Source: Chryseobacterium sp. (GTDB taxonomy: Bacteria > Bacteroidota > Bacteroidia > Flavobacteriales > Weeksellaceae). From it: a stretch of 64,000 bases of DNA. This document shows, in pieces, positions 1 through 7,830 of this stretch (position 1 is its first letter; each line of letters starts with the position of its first letter). The notes under the pieces were generated by a model. That model saw nothing but the letters and a program-made list of their open reading frames with translations. It was not told the origin of the DNA and ran no database searches. The translations under genes and the position numbers were made by a program. The stretch covers positions 2,108,001 to 2,172,000 of the forward strand of contig NZ_CP044507.1 in the NCBI RefSeq assembly GCF_008831505.1, written 5' to 3'.

Positions 1-68
1 AGACAGTGTTTCACCAGGGTGGTTTTACCACTACCGGAGGGTGCCGAGAAAATAATCACTTTTTGCAT
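1..68 (-). CDS. gmk: Guanylate kinase, N-terminal fragment
   Basis: The minus strand from an ATG at 68 encodes MQKVIIFSAPSGSGKTTLVK, the P-loop start of guanylate kinase (GMP + ATP to GDP + ADP). The Walker A motif GSGKTT and the preceding SAPSG are typical of Gmk. The gene runs off the left edge, so only about 22 residues are visible. It lies 18 bases downstream of yicC on the same strand, the widespread yicC-gmk operon order, and is probably cotranscribed with it. Confidence 0.85.
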   Translation of the reverse strand, partial: MQKVIIFSAPSGSGKTTLVKHC

Positions 69-86
69 CTTTGGGGATAAGTATTT

Positions 87-944
87 TTATAAAACGTTCA
101 GGGTTTGCTCTTTAATCTTCTCCAGATCATCCTTCATCATTACCACAAGCTTCTGGATCTCTGCATGGTTTGCCTTGGAACCCAGCGTGTTGATCTCGCG
201 CCCTATTTCCTGAGAGATGAAACCTAATTTTTTACCGTTAAGGTTTTCGTTCTTCATAACTTCGGTATAGTACTTCAGATGCTGTATCAGGCGCACTTTT
301 TCTTCTGAAATATCCAGTTTCTCGGTATAATAGGCCAGTTCCTGATAAAATCTTGTCTCATCAATATTTCCGAACTCTTTCAGCGTGTTTTGATAGCGCT
401 CTTTCACTGCTTCCAGTCGGATTCCTTCATACGGAACCACCATGGAAAGATAGGTTTCTATATTATGGATATTCCGCTTAAGCTCTTCGTGCAGGATATC
501 GCCTTCAGTCTTGCGGAATTCTTCAAATTTCGTTAATGCCTCGTCCACAAGTTCACTGATCAGGAGCCATTCCCTTTCGGTGACCTCCTCATTCTTTGCT
601 GTTGTAGCGTCCGGCATCCTGATGGCCATTTTAAGGTACTCAAAGTCGGGACCGTCTGCGGCTACCGCTTTTAGCTGAGCCATATATGATTTTACAAGTT
701 CCGAATTAATGCTGGTATCACCGGTCACAGCGGTAGTCTCCAGGTTGATGTAACAGTCCACTTTACCACGCATAATGCGGTCGTTCAACACCTTACGGAT
801 TTCAAACTCCTTTTCTTTGTATCGCTGCGGCATCTTGATATTAAGGTCAAAAGCTTTACTGTTCAGCGATTTGATGTCAACTGTAATTTTTCTGCCTTCT
901 AAGCCCCCTTCGCTTCTGCCGAAGCCGGTCATGGATAAAATCAT
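87..944 (-). CDS. YicC/YloC family endoribonuclease
   Basis: The protein has 285 residues, the usual family size. It opens with the YicC signature MxxSMTGFGR (residues 1-10) and ends with the DUF1732 region, where EINTLGSKA is visible about 35 residues from the end. E. coli YicC is reported to act as an RNase affecting small-RNA turnover; that role is inferred from the family. The central part is rich in charged helices. It is the first gene of an operon with gmk, with a TAnnTTTG element 17 bases before the start. Confidence 0.88.
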   Translation of the reverse strand: MILSMTGFGRSEGGLEGRKITVDIKSLNSKAFDLNIKMPQRYKEKEFEIRKVLNDRIMRGKVDCYINLETTAVTGDTSINSELVKSYMAQLKAVAADGPDFEYLKMAIRMPDATTAKNEEVTEREWLLISELVDEALTKFEEFRKTEGDILHEELKRNIHNIETYLSMVVPYEGIRLEAVKERYQNTLKEFGNIDETRFYQELAYYTEKLDISEEKVRLIQHLKYYTEVMKNENLNGKKLGFISQEIGREINTLGSKANHAEIQKLVVMMKDDLEKIKEQTLNVL

Positions 945-961
945 AGAATGTAATTAGGTAA

Positions 962-969
962 CAAAGATA
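962..969 (-). promoter_or_regulatory. Putative -7 element for yicC-gmk
   Basis: The minus strand reads TATCTTTG, matching the Bacteroidota -7 consensus TAnnTTTG, 17 bases upstream of the yicC ATG. No clear -33 TTTG was found. Confidence 0.45.
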
Positions 970-1051
970 AAGATTATTGAGGGAAACTGCGGACCCGGCG
1001 CGGCTAATTCGGGAATGTGCATTTCTGAAAAAAATTAAGGAAATTTGCAGC

Positions 1052-1966
1052 GTGAAAAAGTTAATCTCCATCGTTGGGACTACAGGAATTGGGAAAACCA
1101 CGCTTGCCATCAATATTGCAAAATATTTAGGCACCGAAATCATCTCCTGCGACTCGCGGCAGTTTTTTCGTGAAATGCCCATTGGAACGGCCGCCCCCTC
1201 GTCTGAAGAGTTGGCTGCTGTACCTCATCATTTCATCGGAAACCTCTCGGTAAAGGATTATTATTCCATTGGTCAGTATGAGCGGGACGCCCTTCAACGG
1301 ATTTCTGAACTTTTCGGAAAGCACGATGTTGCGGTGTTGGTGGGTGGCAGCATGATGTACGAAAAAGCCGTCATTAACGGACTGAACAGTCTGCCGGAGG
1401 CTGATGAAACGAATCAGAAAAAACTGGAAGCCCTGTTTAAAGAAGGTGGAATTGCTGCATTACAGGCCTTACTTCAAAAAGAAGACCCTGCTTACTTTGA
1501 AATTGTGGACAGAGATAATCACCGCCGGCTGCTGCGCGCGCTGGATGTGATTTGGCAGACGGGGAAAACGTACACTGAAAATATTGCGGAGCCAACGGAT
1601 CCGCGCGATTTTGAAGTGATCCGTATCGGAATCGAGGCTCCGCGTGAAAACATTTATGAGCGCATCAACCAACGCGTGACGCAGATGATGGAGAAAGGGC
1701 TGCTGGCAGAGGTTCAGTCACTTCTTCCGTACCGCGACCTCACCGCACTGCAAACCGTGGGATATACAGAGCTTTTCAGATATCTTGATGGTGAATGGAC
1801 ACTTGATTTTGCACTTGATGAGGTCAGGAAAAATTCGCGCAGGTTTGCCAAAAGACAACTGACCTGGTATCGTAAAGAAGAGGATATACATTGGGTAAAC
1901 TACGAAAATTCACTGCAGGAATCCTTATCTTTGCTGTTGAATCACAACATCAAACCAAAAAACTGA
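1052..1966 (+). CDS. miaA: tRNA dimethylallyltransferase MiaA
   Basis: MiaA transfers a dimethylallyl group to N6 of A37 in tRNAs that read U-starting codons. The P-loop GTTGIGKT (residues 9-16), SCDSRQFFREMPIGTA (the substrate-binding DSxQ...IGT motif), GGSMMYEKA and the C-terminal QTVGYTELFRYL and RRFAKRQLTWYRK blocks are all present. The frame is open upstream, but homology starts at the GTG at 1052 (MKKLISIVG), giving 304 residues, a normal length. AATTTGCAGC lies directly before the GTG, so the mRNA may have almost no leader. Confidence 0.93.
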   Translation: MKKLISIVGTTGIGKTTLAINIAKYLGTEIISCDSRQFFREMPIGTAAPSSEELAAVPHHFIGNLSVKDYYSIGQYERDALQRISELFGKHDVAVLVGGSMMYEKAVINGLNSLPEADETNQKKLEALFKEGGIAALQALLQKEDPAYFEIVDRDNHRRLLRALDVIWQTGKTYTENIAEPTDPRDFEVIRIGIEAPRENIYERINQRVTQMMEKGLLAEVQSLLPYRDLTALQTVGYTELFRYLDGEWTLDFALDEVRKNSRRFAKRQLTWYRKEEDIHWVNYENSLQESLSLLLNHNIKPKN

Positions 1967-1971
1967 AAGTA

Positions 1972-2529
1972 ATGGCAAACACTCCTTCCAATATGCTTGA
2001 ATTGGGCACTAAGGCTCCCTTCTTCGAACTTCCTAACCCTTCACACTCCAACGAACTTCAGTCGCTGGATGAACTGAAAGGTGAAAAAGGAACTCTTGTA
2101 ATTTTTATGTGCAACCACTGTCCCTTCGTATTACATGTAATTGATAAACTGGCGGAACTGTACGAGGATTACAATGATAAAGGAATTGAGTTTATCGCGA
2201 TCAATGCGAATGATGCTGAAAAGTATCCCGCTGATGCTCCGGAGAAGATGACCGAGTTTCAGGTGGAGAGAAAATTTGACTTTCCATATCTGTACGATGA
2301 AAGCCAGGCCATTGCAAAAGCTTATGATGCAGCCTGTACCCCGGATTTTTTCTTTTTTGATGACAAACTGGATCTTGTTTACCGCGGGCAGATGGACGAC
2401 AGCCGGCCGGGTAACCAAAAGGAAGTTACCGGCGAGGATTTGATCGTTGCTTTTGAAAATCTGCTTGCCGGAGCACCTCAGGAAGAAATGCAGCGGCCCA
2501 GTATGGGATGTAACATCAAATGGAAATAA
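1972..2529 (+). CDS. Thioredoxin-fold protein, AhpC/TSA-like, CNHCP motif
   Basis: The 185-residue protein has a thioredoxin fold with the redox motif CNHC (C47, C50) followed by Pro, and a later cis-Pro region (CTPDFFFFD). Proteins of this type are usually annotated as thioredoxin-family or redoxin-domain proteins with an unassigned substrate. There is no signal peptide, so it is probably cytoplasmic. The start is the ATG at 1972, 5 bases after the miaA stop. Upstream codons in the same frame lie inside miaA and do not look like part of the protein. It ends at a hairpin shared with the convergent hydrolase gene. Confidence 0.85.
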   Translation: MANTPSNMLELGTKAPFFELPNPSHSNELQSLDELKGEKGTLVIFMCNHCPFVLHVIDKLAELYEDYNDKGIEFIAINANDAEKYPADAPEKMTEFQVERKFDFPYLYDESQAIAKAYDAACTPDFFFFDDKLDLVYRGQMDDSRPGNQKEVTGEDLIVAFENLLAGAPQEEMQRPSMGCNIKWK

Positions 2530-2534
2530 AACTG

Positions 2535-2556
2535 AACGCACCCGATTGGGTGCGTT
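2535..2556. terminator. Bidirectional hairpin terminator
   Basis: A 9-bp perfect stem (AACGCACCC / GGGTGCGTT) with a GATT loop lies between two convergent genes. T-rich sequence follows on both strands. Confidence 0.7.
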
Positions 2557-2560
2557 TACT

Positions 2561-3199
2561 TTATCTGAAAAAAGGATTATACTGCTTTTCAAAACCTATG
2601 GTGGTAGGATTACCGTGCCCACTGTATACTTTGGTATCGTCGGGAAGGGTAAAGAGCTTTTCGCTGACACTTGCGATCAGCTGTTCATGATTTCCCTTAT
2701 ATAAGTCCGTCCGACCGATGCTGCCTTCAAAGAGTACATCGCCGGAAAGAGTCAGACCGCTTTCTTTACTGTAATAGGCAACACTTCCGGGGGAGTGGCC
2801 CGGCACATGAAAAACTTCCAGTTGATCTTCACCCAGGGAAATCATCTCTTTTTCCTTCAGAAATTTAAGTTCGCCGCTGAAAGGTTTGAAAAAGAAACCG
2901 AAACGGTTGGCATCCATAGGATTGCGGTCCAAAATCTCCTTTTCAATTTCGTGCAGCTTCACGGGAACTTTATAGGTATCGTGTGCCCACTGCAAACCCA
3001 GCACATGGTCGATATGCGCATGGGTCAGCAGAATATTCTGAACGGTTAAGCCATTTTCGCCGATAAAATTCTGAAGTTGCTGTGTTTCCGCATCACTGAA
3101 ATTGCCGGGATCCACAATAAAAGCCCGCCGTTCGTTATTATAAATGATGTAGGTATTTTCTGAGAAAGGATTAAAGACGAAAGATTTTATATGAAGCAT
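2561..3199 (-). CDS. Metallo-beta-lactamase-fold hydrolase (glyoxalase II-like)
   Basis: The 212-residue protein has the MBL metal motif THAHIDH (H60, H62, D64, H65), followed by VPGHSPGS, GDVLFEGSIGRTD and a C-terminal SGHGNPTT, the standard metal ligands of the glyoxalase II/hydroxyacyl-thioester hydrolase group. It is shorter than true GloB (about 250 residues), lacking part of the C-terminal glutathione-binding region, so the substrate is uncertain. It is cytoplasmic, with no signal peptide. It has its own -7 element and converges on the thioredoxin-like gene. Confidence 0.88.
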   Translation of the reverse strand: MLHIKSFVFNPFSENTYIIYNNERRAFIVDPGNFSDAETQQLQNFIGENGLTVQNILLTHAHIDHVLGLQWAHDTYKVPVKLHEIEKEILDRNPMDANRFGFFFKPFSGELKFLKEKEMISLGEDQLEVFHVPGHSPGSVAYYSKESGLTLSGDVLFEGSIGRTDLYKGNHEQLIASVSEKLFTLPDDTKVYSGHGNPTTIGFEKQYNPFFR

Positions 3200-3218
3200 T
3201 GCTTTGTTTTATAAAAAG

Positions 3219-3226
3219 CAAAAATA
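3219..3226 (-). promoter_or_regulatory. Putative -7 element for the MBL hydrolase
   Basis: The minus strand reads TATTTTTG, an exact TAnnTTTG match, about 20 bases before the ATG. Confidence 0.45.
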
Positions 3227-3279
3227 CGAATATCTGTAAGAGTGCAGCACCACCCTTAACCAGTTGGTGTAATTTTCGT

Positions 3280-3287
3280 TATCTTCG
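3280..3287 (+). promoter_or_regulatory. Putative -7 element for the T9SS plug gene
   Basis: TATCTTCG (one mismatch to TAnnTTTG) ends 5 bases before the ATG at 3293. If real, the transcript would be essentially leaderless. Confidence 0.3.
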
Positions 3288-3292
3288 TGGAG

Positions 3293-4498
3293 ATGAAACC
3301 ATTAACTATAACCTTACTGTTTCTGTCGGTTTATATTTTCGGACAGGACATCCGCAGTATACAGCTTTTCAACCCCCAAACCAACGATGAAACACCTGTA
3401 ATTGGCTTTAATGAAAGACTCATTCTGAAGTTTGACGATTTTTCCAATTCCAGCACCGCGTACAGATACACAATCCGGCATCTGGACCGGAACTGGAAGG
3501 ACGACGGCCTTTTTTTCACGGAATATGCACAGGGCAGCCTGAACGCGCTGATCGATGATTTCAGATACTCATTCAACACTTTACAGAAATATACCAATTA
3601 CACGCTTACCATTCCAAACGAAAAAATAAAACCAAAGATCTCAGGTAATTACGAGCTGGTGGTTTATACCGACAGTGCCAGCAGGCCGGTGTTCACAAAG
3701 AGATTCTCGGTCACTGAATCTGCGGCCGAAGTAGGTGTATTGGTAGGCCGAACCACCGACGCCCGGAACCCGCAGATCAACCAGAGGGTTGAAGTGCAGG
3801 CCAGCGGTCCGGCTCTGCTTCAGAATTTGAATTCCGTAAGTCTTTCGGTGGTGCAGAACAACAATATAAATATGGCTCTTAATAATCTGAGACCTACGAC
3901 AACTTTGGGTAACCGCATAATGTTCCAGCAGATGAACCTTGCATTCCCCGGAAACATGGAATTTTATTATTTCGACAATAAAATAATTGATCAGGCAATA
4001 GACATGGTATCGGGCACGGAGCAGATTGACGGAACCAACTATACTTATCTTCATCCCGTATGGGCCTATCCGGAGAACTATCAGTATCAACCTGATGTAA
4101 ACGGCGCTTTCTATTTCCGTAGAAATGATTTGGGTATTGAGCGGAATGCCGACAATGAGGCCGATTATTCTTGGGTACATTTCACCCTGGAATCGCACAA
4201 AATGGATAAAGACATCTTTGTCCTGGGTGCTTTTAACGATTTTAAACCGGGGAAAGAAAACCAGATGACATATGATGAAGGAAGAGGAATGTACGTTGGC
4301 AGGATATATTTGAAACAGGGTTTCTACAATTACATCCTGGCCACAAGGCCTCCCGGCGGACAGTTAAACTTCGGCGAAATCAACGGTAATTTCTGGCAAA
4401 CCGAAAACTTGTACCAGGCGTATCTTTACTACACTCCTTTTGGCCGAAACTATGACGGTCTTATGGGTTACGGCGAATTCAGAACGCCGGTTCGCTAG
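3293..4498 (+). CDS. Type IX secretion system plug protein (DUF5103)
   Basis: The 401-residue protein begins with a signal peptide (MKPLTITLLFLSVYIFG, then QDIRS). The following blocks (PVIGFNERLILKFDD, the HLDRNWKDDGL region, a long beta-rich middle, and FGRNYDGLMGYG near the end) match DUF5103, known in Flavobacterium as the Plug that closes the SprA outer-membrane channel of the T9SS when no substrate is engaged. That role is known for the family and inferred here. An in-frame GTG lies 6 bases upstream, but the ATG at 3293 gives the cleaner signal peptide. The stop lies 1 base from the convergent hemH stop. Confidence 0.85.
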   Translation: MKPLTITLLFLSVYIFGQDIRSIQLFNPQTNDETPVIGFNERLILKFDDFSNSSTAYRYTIRHLDRNWKDDGLFFTEYAQGSLNALIDDFRYSFNTLQKYTNYTLTIPNEKIKPKISGNYELVVYTDSASRPVFTKRFSVTESAAEVGVLVGRTTDARNPQINQRVEVQASGPALLQNLNSVSLSVVQNNNINMALNNLRPTTTLGNRIMFQQMNLAFPGNMEFYYFDNKIIDQAIDMVSGTEQIDGTNYTYLHPVWAYPENYQYQPDVNGAFYFRRNDLGIERNADNEADYSWVHFTLESHKMDKDIFVLGAFNDFKPGKENQMTYDEGRGMYVGRIYLKQGFYNYILATRPPGGQLNFGEINGNFWQTENLYQAYLYYTPFGRNYDGLMGYGEFRTPVR

Positions 4499-4499
4499 C

Positions 4500-5531
4500 T
4501 CAGACCAGAAAAAAATCTTCCAGCCGCTCTTCGCAAAGGGTCTTCACTACTTCAATCCAGCGGTCTTCATCGTTAAGACACGGAATATAGTGGAAATTTT
4601 CGCCTCCGGCATGCATGAATTCCTCTTTGCCTTCCACGGAAATTTCTTCCAGCGTCTCCAGACAGTCCGAAACAAAGGCGGGACAAACGATCGCGAGATT
4701 TTTAATCCCTTTCTTCGGTAAGTTTTCCAGAGTTTCGTCGGTGTAAGGCTCAATCCATTTATCGTTGCCCAATCTGGACTGAAAGGTAACAATAGTTTTC
4801 TCCTTTGGGATATTTAGCCTTTCAATGACTGACTCCGTAGTTTTGAAGCACTGATGCCTGTAGCAAAACTGATGACTGGGATTGGTATCGCGTGAACAGC
4901 AGTCGTTCAGGTTGCAGGTTTTGGTAGGATCCGTTTTATAGATATGCCTTTCCGGAACACCGTGGTAGGAAAACTGCAGCGCATCATAATTTTCAGGCAG
5001 CTTTTCGCGGATGCTTTCAGCCAGACAGTCAATATAAATATCACGGTTATAGAAAGGCTGCACATAATTGATTCTGACTCCCGGGAAGAACTTTTTCCGG
5101 ACCTCTTCGGCTTTTTCTACAACTGTTTCCGTAGTACTCATGGCATACTGTGGGTAAAGCGGGAACAGCACAATATCGGTAACGCCCTGCTCAGTAAGGC
5201 TGCGGATACCGTTTTCAATGCTGGGTTCGGCATATCTCATACCTATTTCCACCGGCACATCCACAAGCTTCTGTAATTTTGTCTGAATCTGTTTGGTTAT
5301 AACAATCAGCGGCGATCCTTCCGGTGTCCAGACCGTTTTATAGGCTTCAGCAGACTTTGGCGGCCGCGTGCGCAGGATGATTCCCTGCACGAGCAAACTC
5401 CGGAAAAACCATCTGTAATCAATCACTCTTTCGTCCATCAGAAATTCATCCAGATACTCTTTTACATCCTGGACATCTGTAGATTTCGGAGAACCCAGAT
5501 TAACAAGTAAAATACCTTTGCGTGTAGGCAT
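4500..5531 (-). CDS. hemH: Ferrochelatase (coproporphyrin/protoporphyrin)
   Basis: HemH inserts Fe2+ into the porphyrin at the end of haem synthesis. The ATG at 5531 gives 343 residues starting GILLVNLGSP. The catalytic His is in QFSYHGVPERH (H190) and the acidic pair is in LETLEEIS (about E295-E296). A cysteine-rich stretch (C206, C211, C212, C223, C228) resembles ferrochelatases with an internal Fe-S cluster, which is an inference here. The frame continues 40 codons upstream to 5651, but that part has no ferrochelatase similarity. Whether the product uses the coproporphyrin or protoporphyrin route cannot be read from this gene. Confidence 0.92.
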   Translation of the reverse strand: MPTRKGILLVNLGSPKSTDVQDVKEYLDEFLMDERVIDYRWFFRSLLVQGIILRTRPPKSAEAYKTVWTPEGSPLIVITKQIQTKLQKLVDVPVEIGMRYAEPSIENGIRSLTEQGVTDIVLFPLYPQYAMSTTETVVEKAEEVRKKFFPGVRINYVQPFYNRDIYIDCLAESIREKLPENYDALQFSYHGVPERHIYKTDPTKTCNLNDCCSRDTNPSHQFCYRHQCFKTTESVIERLNIPKEKTIVTFQSRLGNDKWIEPYTDETLENLPKKGIKNLAIVCPAFVSDCLETLEEISVEGKEEFMHAGGENFHYIPCLNDEDRWIEVVKTLCEERLEDFFLV

Positions 5532-5658
5532 TCCTGACGCCTGACTGTTGATATCTTGCAATTTTTTATTTTTAATGTTTTGGAAACTTAATTTGCTGAT
5601 GGTTCTGAAAATATTTTCATCAGGAGGTATAGAAAAATAGGACTTGGACAAGTGGCTG

Positions 5659-6537
5659 TTAACCGTTCACAGCCTCCACCTGCTCCACAAGTTCCGGAAC
5701 AAACTGTTTCAGCAGGTTTTCAATTCCGCCTTTCAGTGTGGCCGTAGAGCTTGGACATCCTGAGCATGCGCCCTGAAGCAACATCTTAGCTGTTTTGGTA
5801 GAGGCGTCGTACTCTAACAGGGAGATTTTACCGCCGTCATTTTCAACTGCCGGCGCTACATATTCATTCAGAATGTCAGAAATTTTCTGCTCCTGGTCCG
5901 TATATTCCCTTTTGATGATATTTTCAACGGGACTTTCATGTTTCTGTGCTGTAATATTGGAAATGGAGCCGCCATTCTGAAGGTACTCGGCAATAAAAGC
6001 GCGAACGGCGACCATTACTTCATGCCACTGCACCGATTCATCCCTTGTTACTGCCACAAAATTATCAGAGATGAAGACTTCCCTGGCAAAATCAAATTCC
6101 TCAAACACGGCTTTAGCCAGTGGAACGTCTAAATCCTGGTCCCTGCTTTTCACTTCCACAAACCCATCCAGCAGCAGTCGGTTCGAAACAAATTTCATTA
6201 CATTTGGATTGGGAGTCATTTCAGCATAAATCTGGTACATCTCCTTTCTCTTTTGAAGATAGATGCGTGGATTGGCCAGTAATTCATCCTCGATGACATT
6301 CTTAAGACTTTCGGCCACCATATCCCACTCTACACTGTCCTGTTTGGCCACAGCGATAAAATTGGCTGTAATAAACATCCTGTCTACAAAAGGATAGTTG
6401 AAAAGTTCCTGTGCCAGCGGAATTTCTGATATATCTGAAGACCTGTCCAGTTCCAGAGAACCCGGAATAAGGTTGTAGTCGGCTACAAACTTCATCACTT
6501 TCGGGTTTTCGGTAGGCTCTATAATTATTTGTCTCAT
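5659..6537 (-). CDS. Nfu/NifU-type Fe-S scaffold with duplicated N domain
   Basis: The 292-residue protein has two successive Nfu N-terminal domains (residues about 1-95 with NPKVMKFVADYNLIPG, and about 100-195 with NPNVMKFVSNRLLLDG). A NifU C-terminal domain follows, with the cluster-binding GACSGCPSS (CxxC) about 35 residues before the end. Such proteins hold and deliver [4Fe-4S] clusters. The tandem N domain is the notable feature, since Nfu proteins usually have one. The start MRQIIIEPTENPK at 6537 is preferred; the upstream extension is unrelated sequence carrying the promoter. Confidence 0.9.
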   Translation of the reverse strand: MRQIIIEPTENPKVMKFVADYNLIPGSLELDRSSDISEIPLAQELFNYPFVDRMFITANFIAVAKQDSVEWDMVAESLKNVIEDELLANPRIYLQKRKEMYQIYAEMTPNPNVMKFVSNRLLLDGFVEVKSRDQDLDVPLAKAVFEEFDFAREVFISDNFVAVTRDESVQWHEVMVAVRAFIAEYLQNGGSISNITAQKHESPVENIIKREYTDQEQKISDILNEYVAPAVENDGGKISLLEYDASTKTAKMLLQGACSGCPSSTATLKGGIENLLKQFVPELVEQVEAVNG

Positions 6538-6560
6538 TTTATTCTTTAAATTTGAATGTA

Positions 6561-6568
6561 CAAAAATA
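6561..6568 (-). promoter_or_regulatory. Putative -7 element for the Nfu gene
   Basis: The minus strand reads TATTTTTG, 23 bases before the ATG, an exact TAnnTTTG match. Confidence 0.45.
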
Positions 6569-6651
6569 CAGATTATTAAGCGGCTTACAGAATCCGGCAT
6601 TTAGATATTTTCAATTCCGCTTTAACCATCTTTCAATTAAGAAAATTCATA

Positions 6652-7176
6652 ATGGCTTTAGTAAAAGAACTTTTGGGCAAGAGTCCACAAATAGGCGATA
6701 ACACCTTTCTGGCAGAAACTGCAACCATCATTGGTGACGTGACAATGGGTAAAGACTGCAGCATTTGGTATAATGCCGTAATCCGTGGCGATGTTCATTA
6801 TATAAAAATGGGCGATAAAGTAAATGTACAGGACAATGCCATGCTGCACTGCACTTACGAGAAATATCCGCTGATTATCGGTAACAATGTTTCCATTGGC
6901 CACAACGCAATCGTTCACGGCTGCCACATTAAGGATAATGTACTGATCGGTATGGGAGCCATTGTTATGGACGACTGCACCGTAGAAAGTAATTCCATAG
7001 TAGGAGCAGGTTCCCTGGTGACCCAGGGAACCCACATTAAATCCGGTGAAGTTTGGGGCGGAATCCCGGCCAGGAAAATAAAGGACATTTCTTCTGATCT
7101 GCTGGAAGGCGAAGTAAACCGCATTGCCAACAATTATGTAAAATACTCCGGCTGGTACAAGGAAAATGAATTATAG
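6652..7176 (+). CDS. Gamma-class carbonic anhydrase family protein
   Basis: The 174-residue protein is made of hexapeptide repeats forming a left-handed beta helix. The zinc ligands are visible as MLHCT (H66) and SIGHNAIVHGC (H84, H89), with Arg/Asp in NAVIRGDVH. It matches the YrdA/PaaY type, which may be a true carbonic anhydrase or another metal-dependent hexapeptide enzyme; activity cannot be decided from sequence. It is cytoplasmic and probably trimeric. It is divergent from the Nfu gene and followed 42 bases later by a GNAT gene on the same strand. Confidence 0.9.
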   Translation: MALVKELLGKSPQIGDNTFLAETATIIGDVTMGKDCSIWYNAVIRGDVHYIKMGDKVNVQDNAMLHCTYEKYPLIIGNNVSIGHNAIVHGCHIKDNVLIGMGAIVMDDCTVESNSIVGAGSLVTQGTHIKSGEVWGGIPARKIKDISSDLLEGEVNRIANNYVKYSGWYKENEL

Positions 7177-7218
7177 ATTCCCCTCTAGCTCCGGGTCAAG
7201 ATATATAAGCCTCTATAA

Positions 7219-7776
7219 ATGAGCCAAACCATCGAACTTATAACCGACCGGCTGCGGCTGGTTCCACCAGAAATTACTGATGGGCAGGATATTACTGCGC
7301 AGATCAATTCAACCGAAGATATTGCGCGGAATATCTTCAATATCCCTTGGCCTTATACCGTAGCCGATGCGGAGAACTGGCTTTCTGTTTGCCACGAGGG
7401 ATGGGAAAATCGCACTTCTTTCCGTTTTGCAGTTAAAGATAAGGATACAGGTCAGTTTATGGGGATGATTGGCCTGCATCCGGACACAGCACATCAAAAG
7501 GCTGAGGTAGGCTATTGGCTGGGTAAAGATTTCCACGGCTTCGGTTATGCCACCGAGGCTCTCAAAACCGTTATTCAGTTTGGCTTTGAAAATCTCACTC
7601 TCAATAAGATTTTTGCTACCCATTTCGCACACAATCCAGCCTCAGGAAAGGTATTGCAGAAGGGGGGCATGAAGCATGAAGGATTCCTGAAACAGGAATA
7701 CCGTCATCGGGAAATCTTCCAGGATGTTCACAGGTATGGTATCCTGAGAAATGAATGGAAGGACATAATGCACTAA
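7219..7776 (+). CDS. GNAT N-acetyltransferase, RimJ/RimL-like
   Basis: The 185-residue protein starts with the ITDRLRLVPP strand typical of RimJ/RimL-type GNATs. It contains the acetyl-CoA-binding stretch EVGYWLGKDFHGFGYATEA, then NPASGKVLQKGGMKHEG (the NxxSxxxxEKxGF-like motif). The acceptor is unknown; relatives acetylate protein N-termini or small molecules. It lies between the carbonic anhydrase-like and BrkB-like genes with short gaps, so cotranscription is possible. Confidence 0.85.
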   Translation: MSQTIELITDRLRLVPPEITDGQDITAQINSTEDIARNIFNIPWPYTVADAENWLSVCHEGWENRTSFRFAVKDKDTGQFMGMIGLHPDTAHQKAEVGYWLGKDFHGFGYATEALKTVIQFGFENLTLNKIFATHFAHNPASGKVLQKGGMKHEGFLKQEYRHREIFQDVHRYGILRNEWKDIMH

Positions 7777-7830
7777 AGCCTGCGGTTCTGAAAGGCATTA
7801 AAATTGAATTCGGTTTCGGCAAATTCAACT

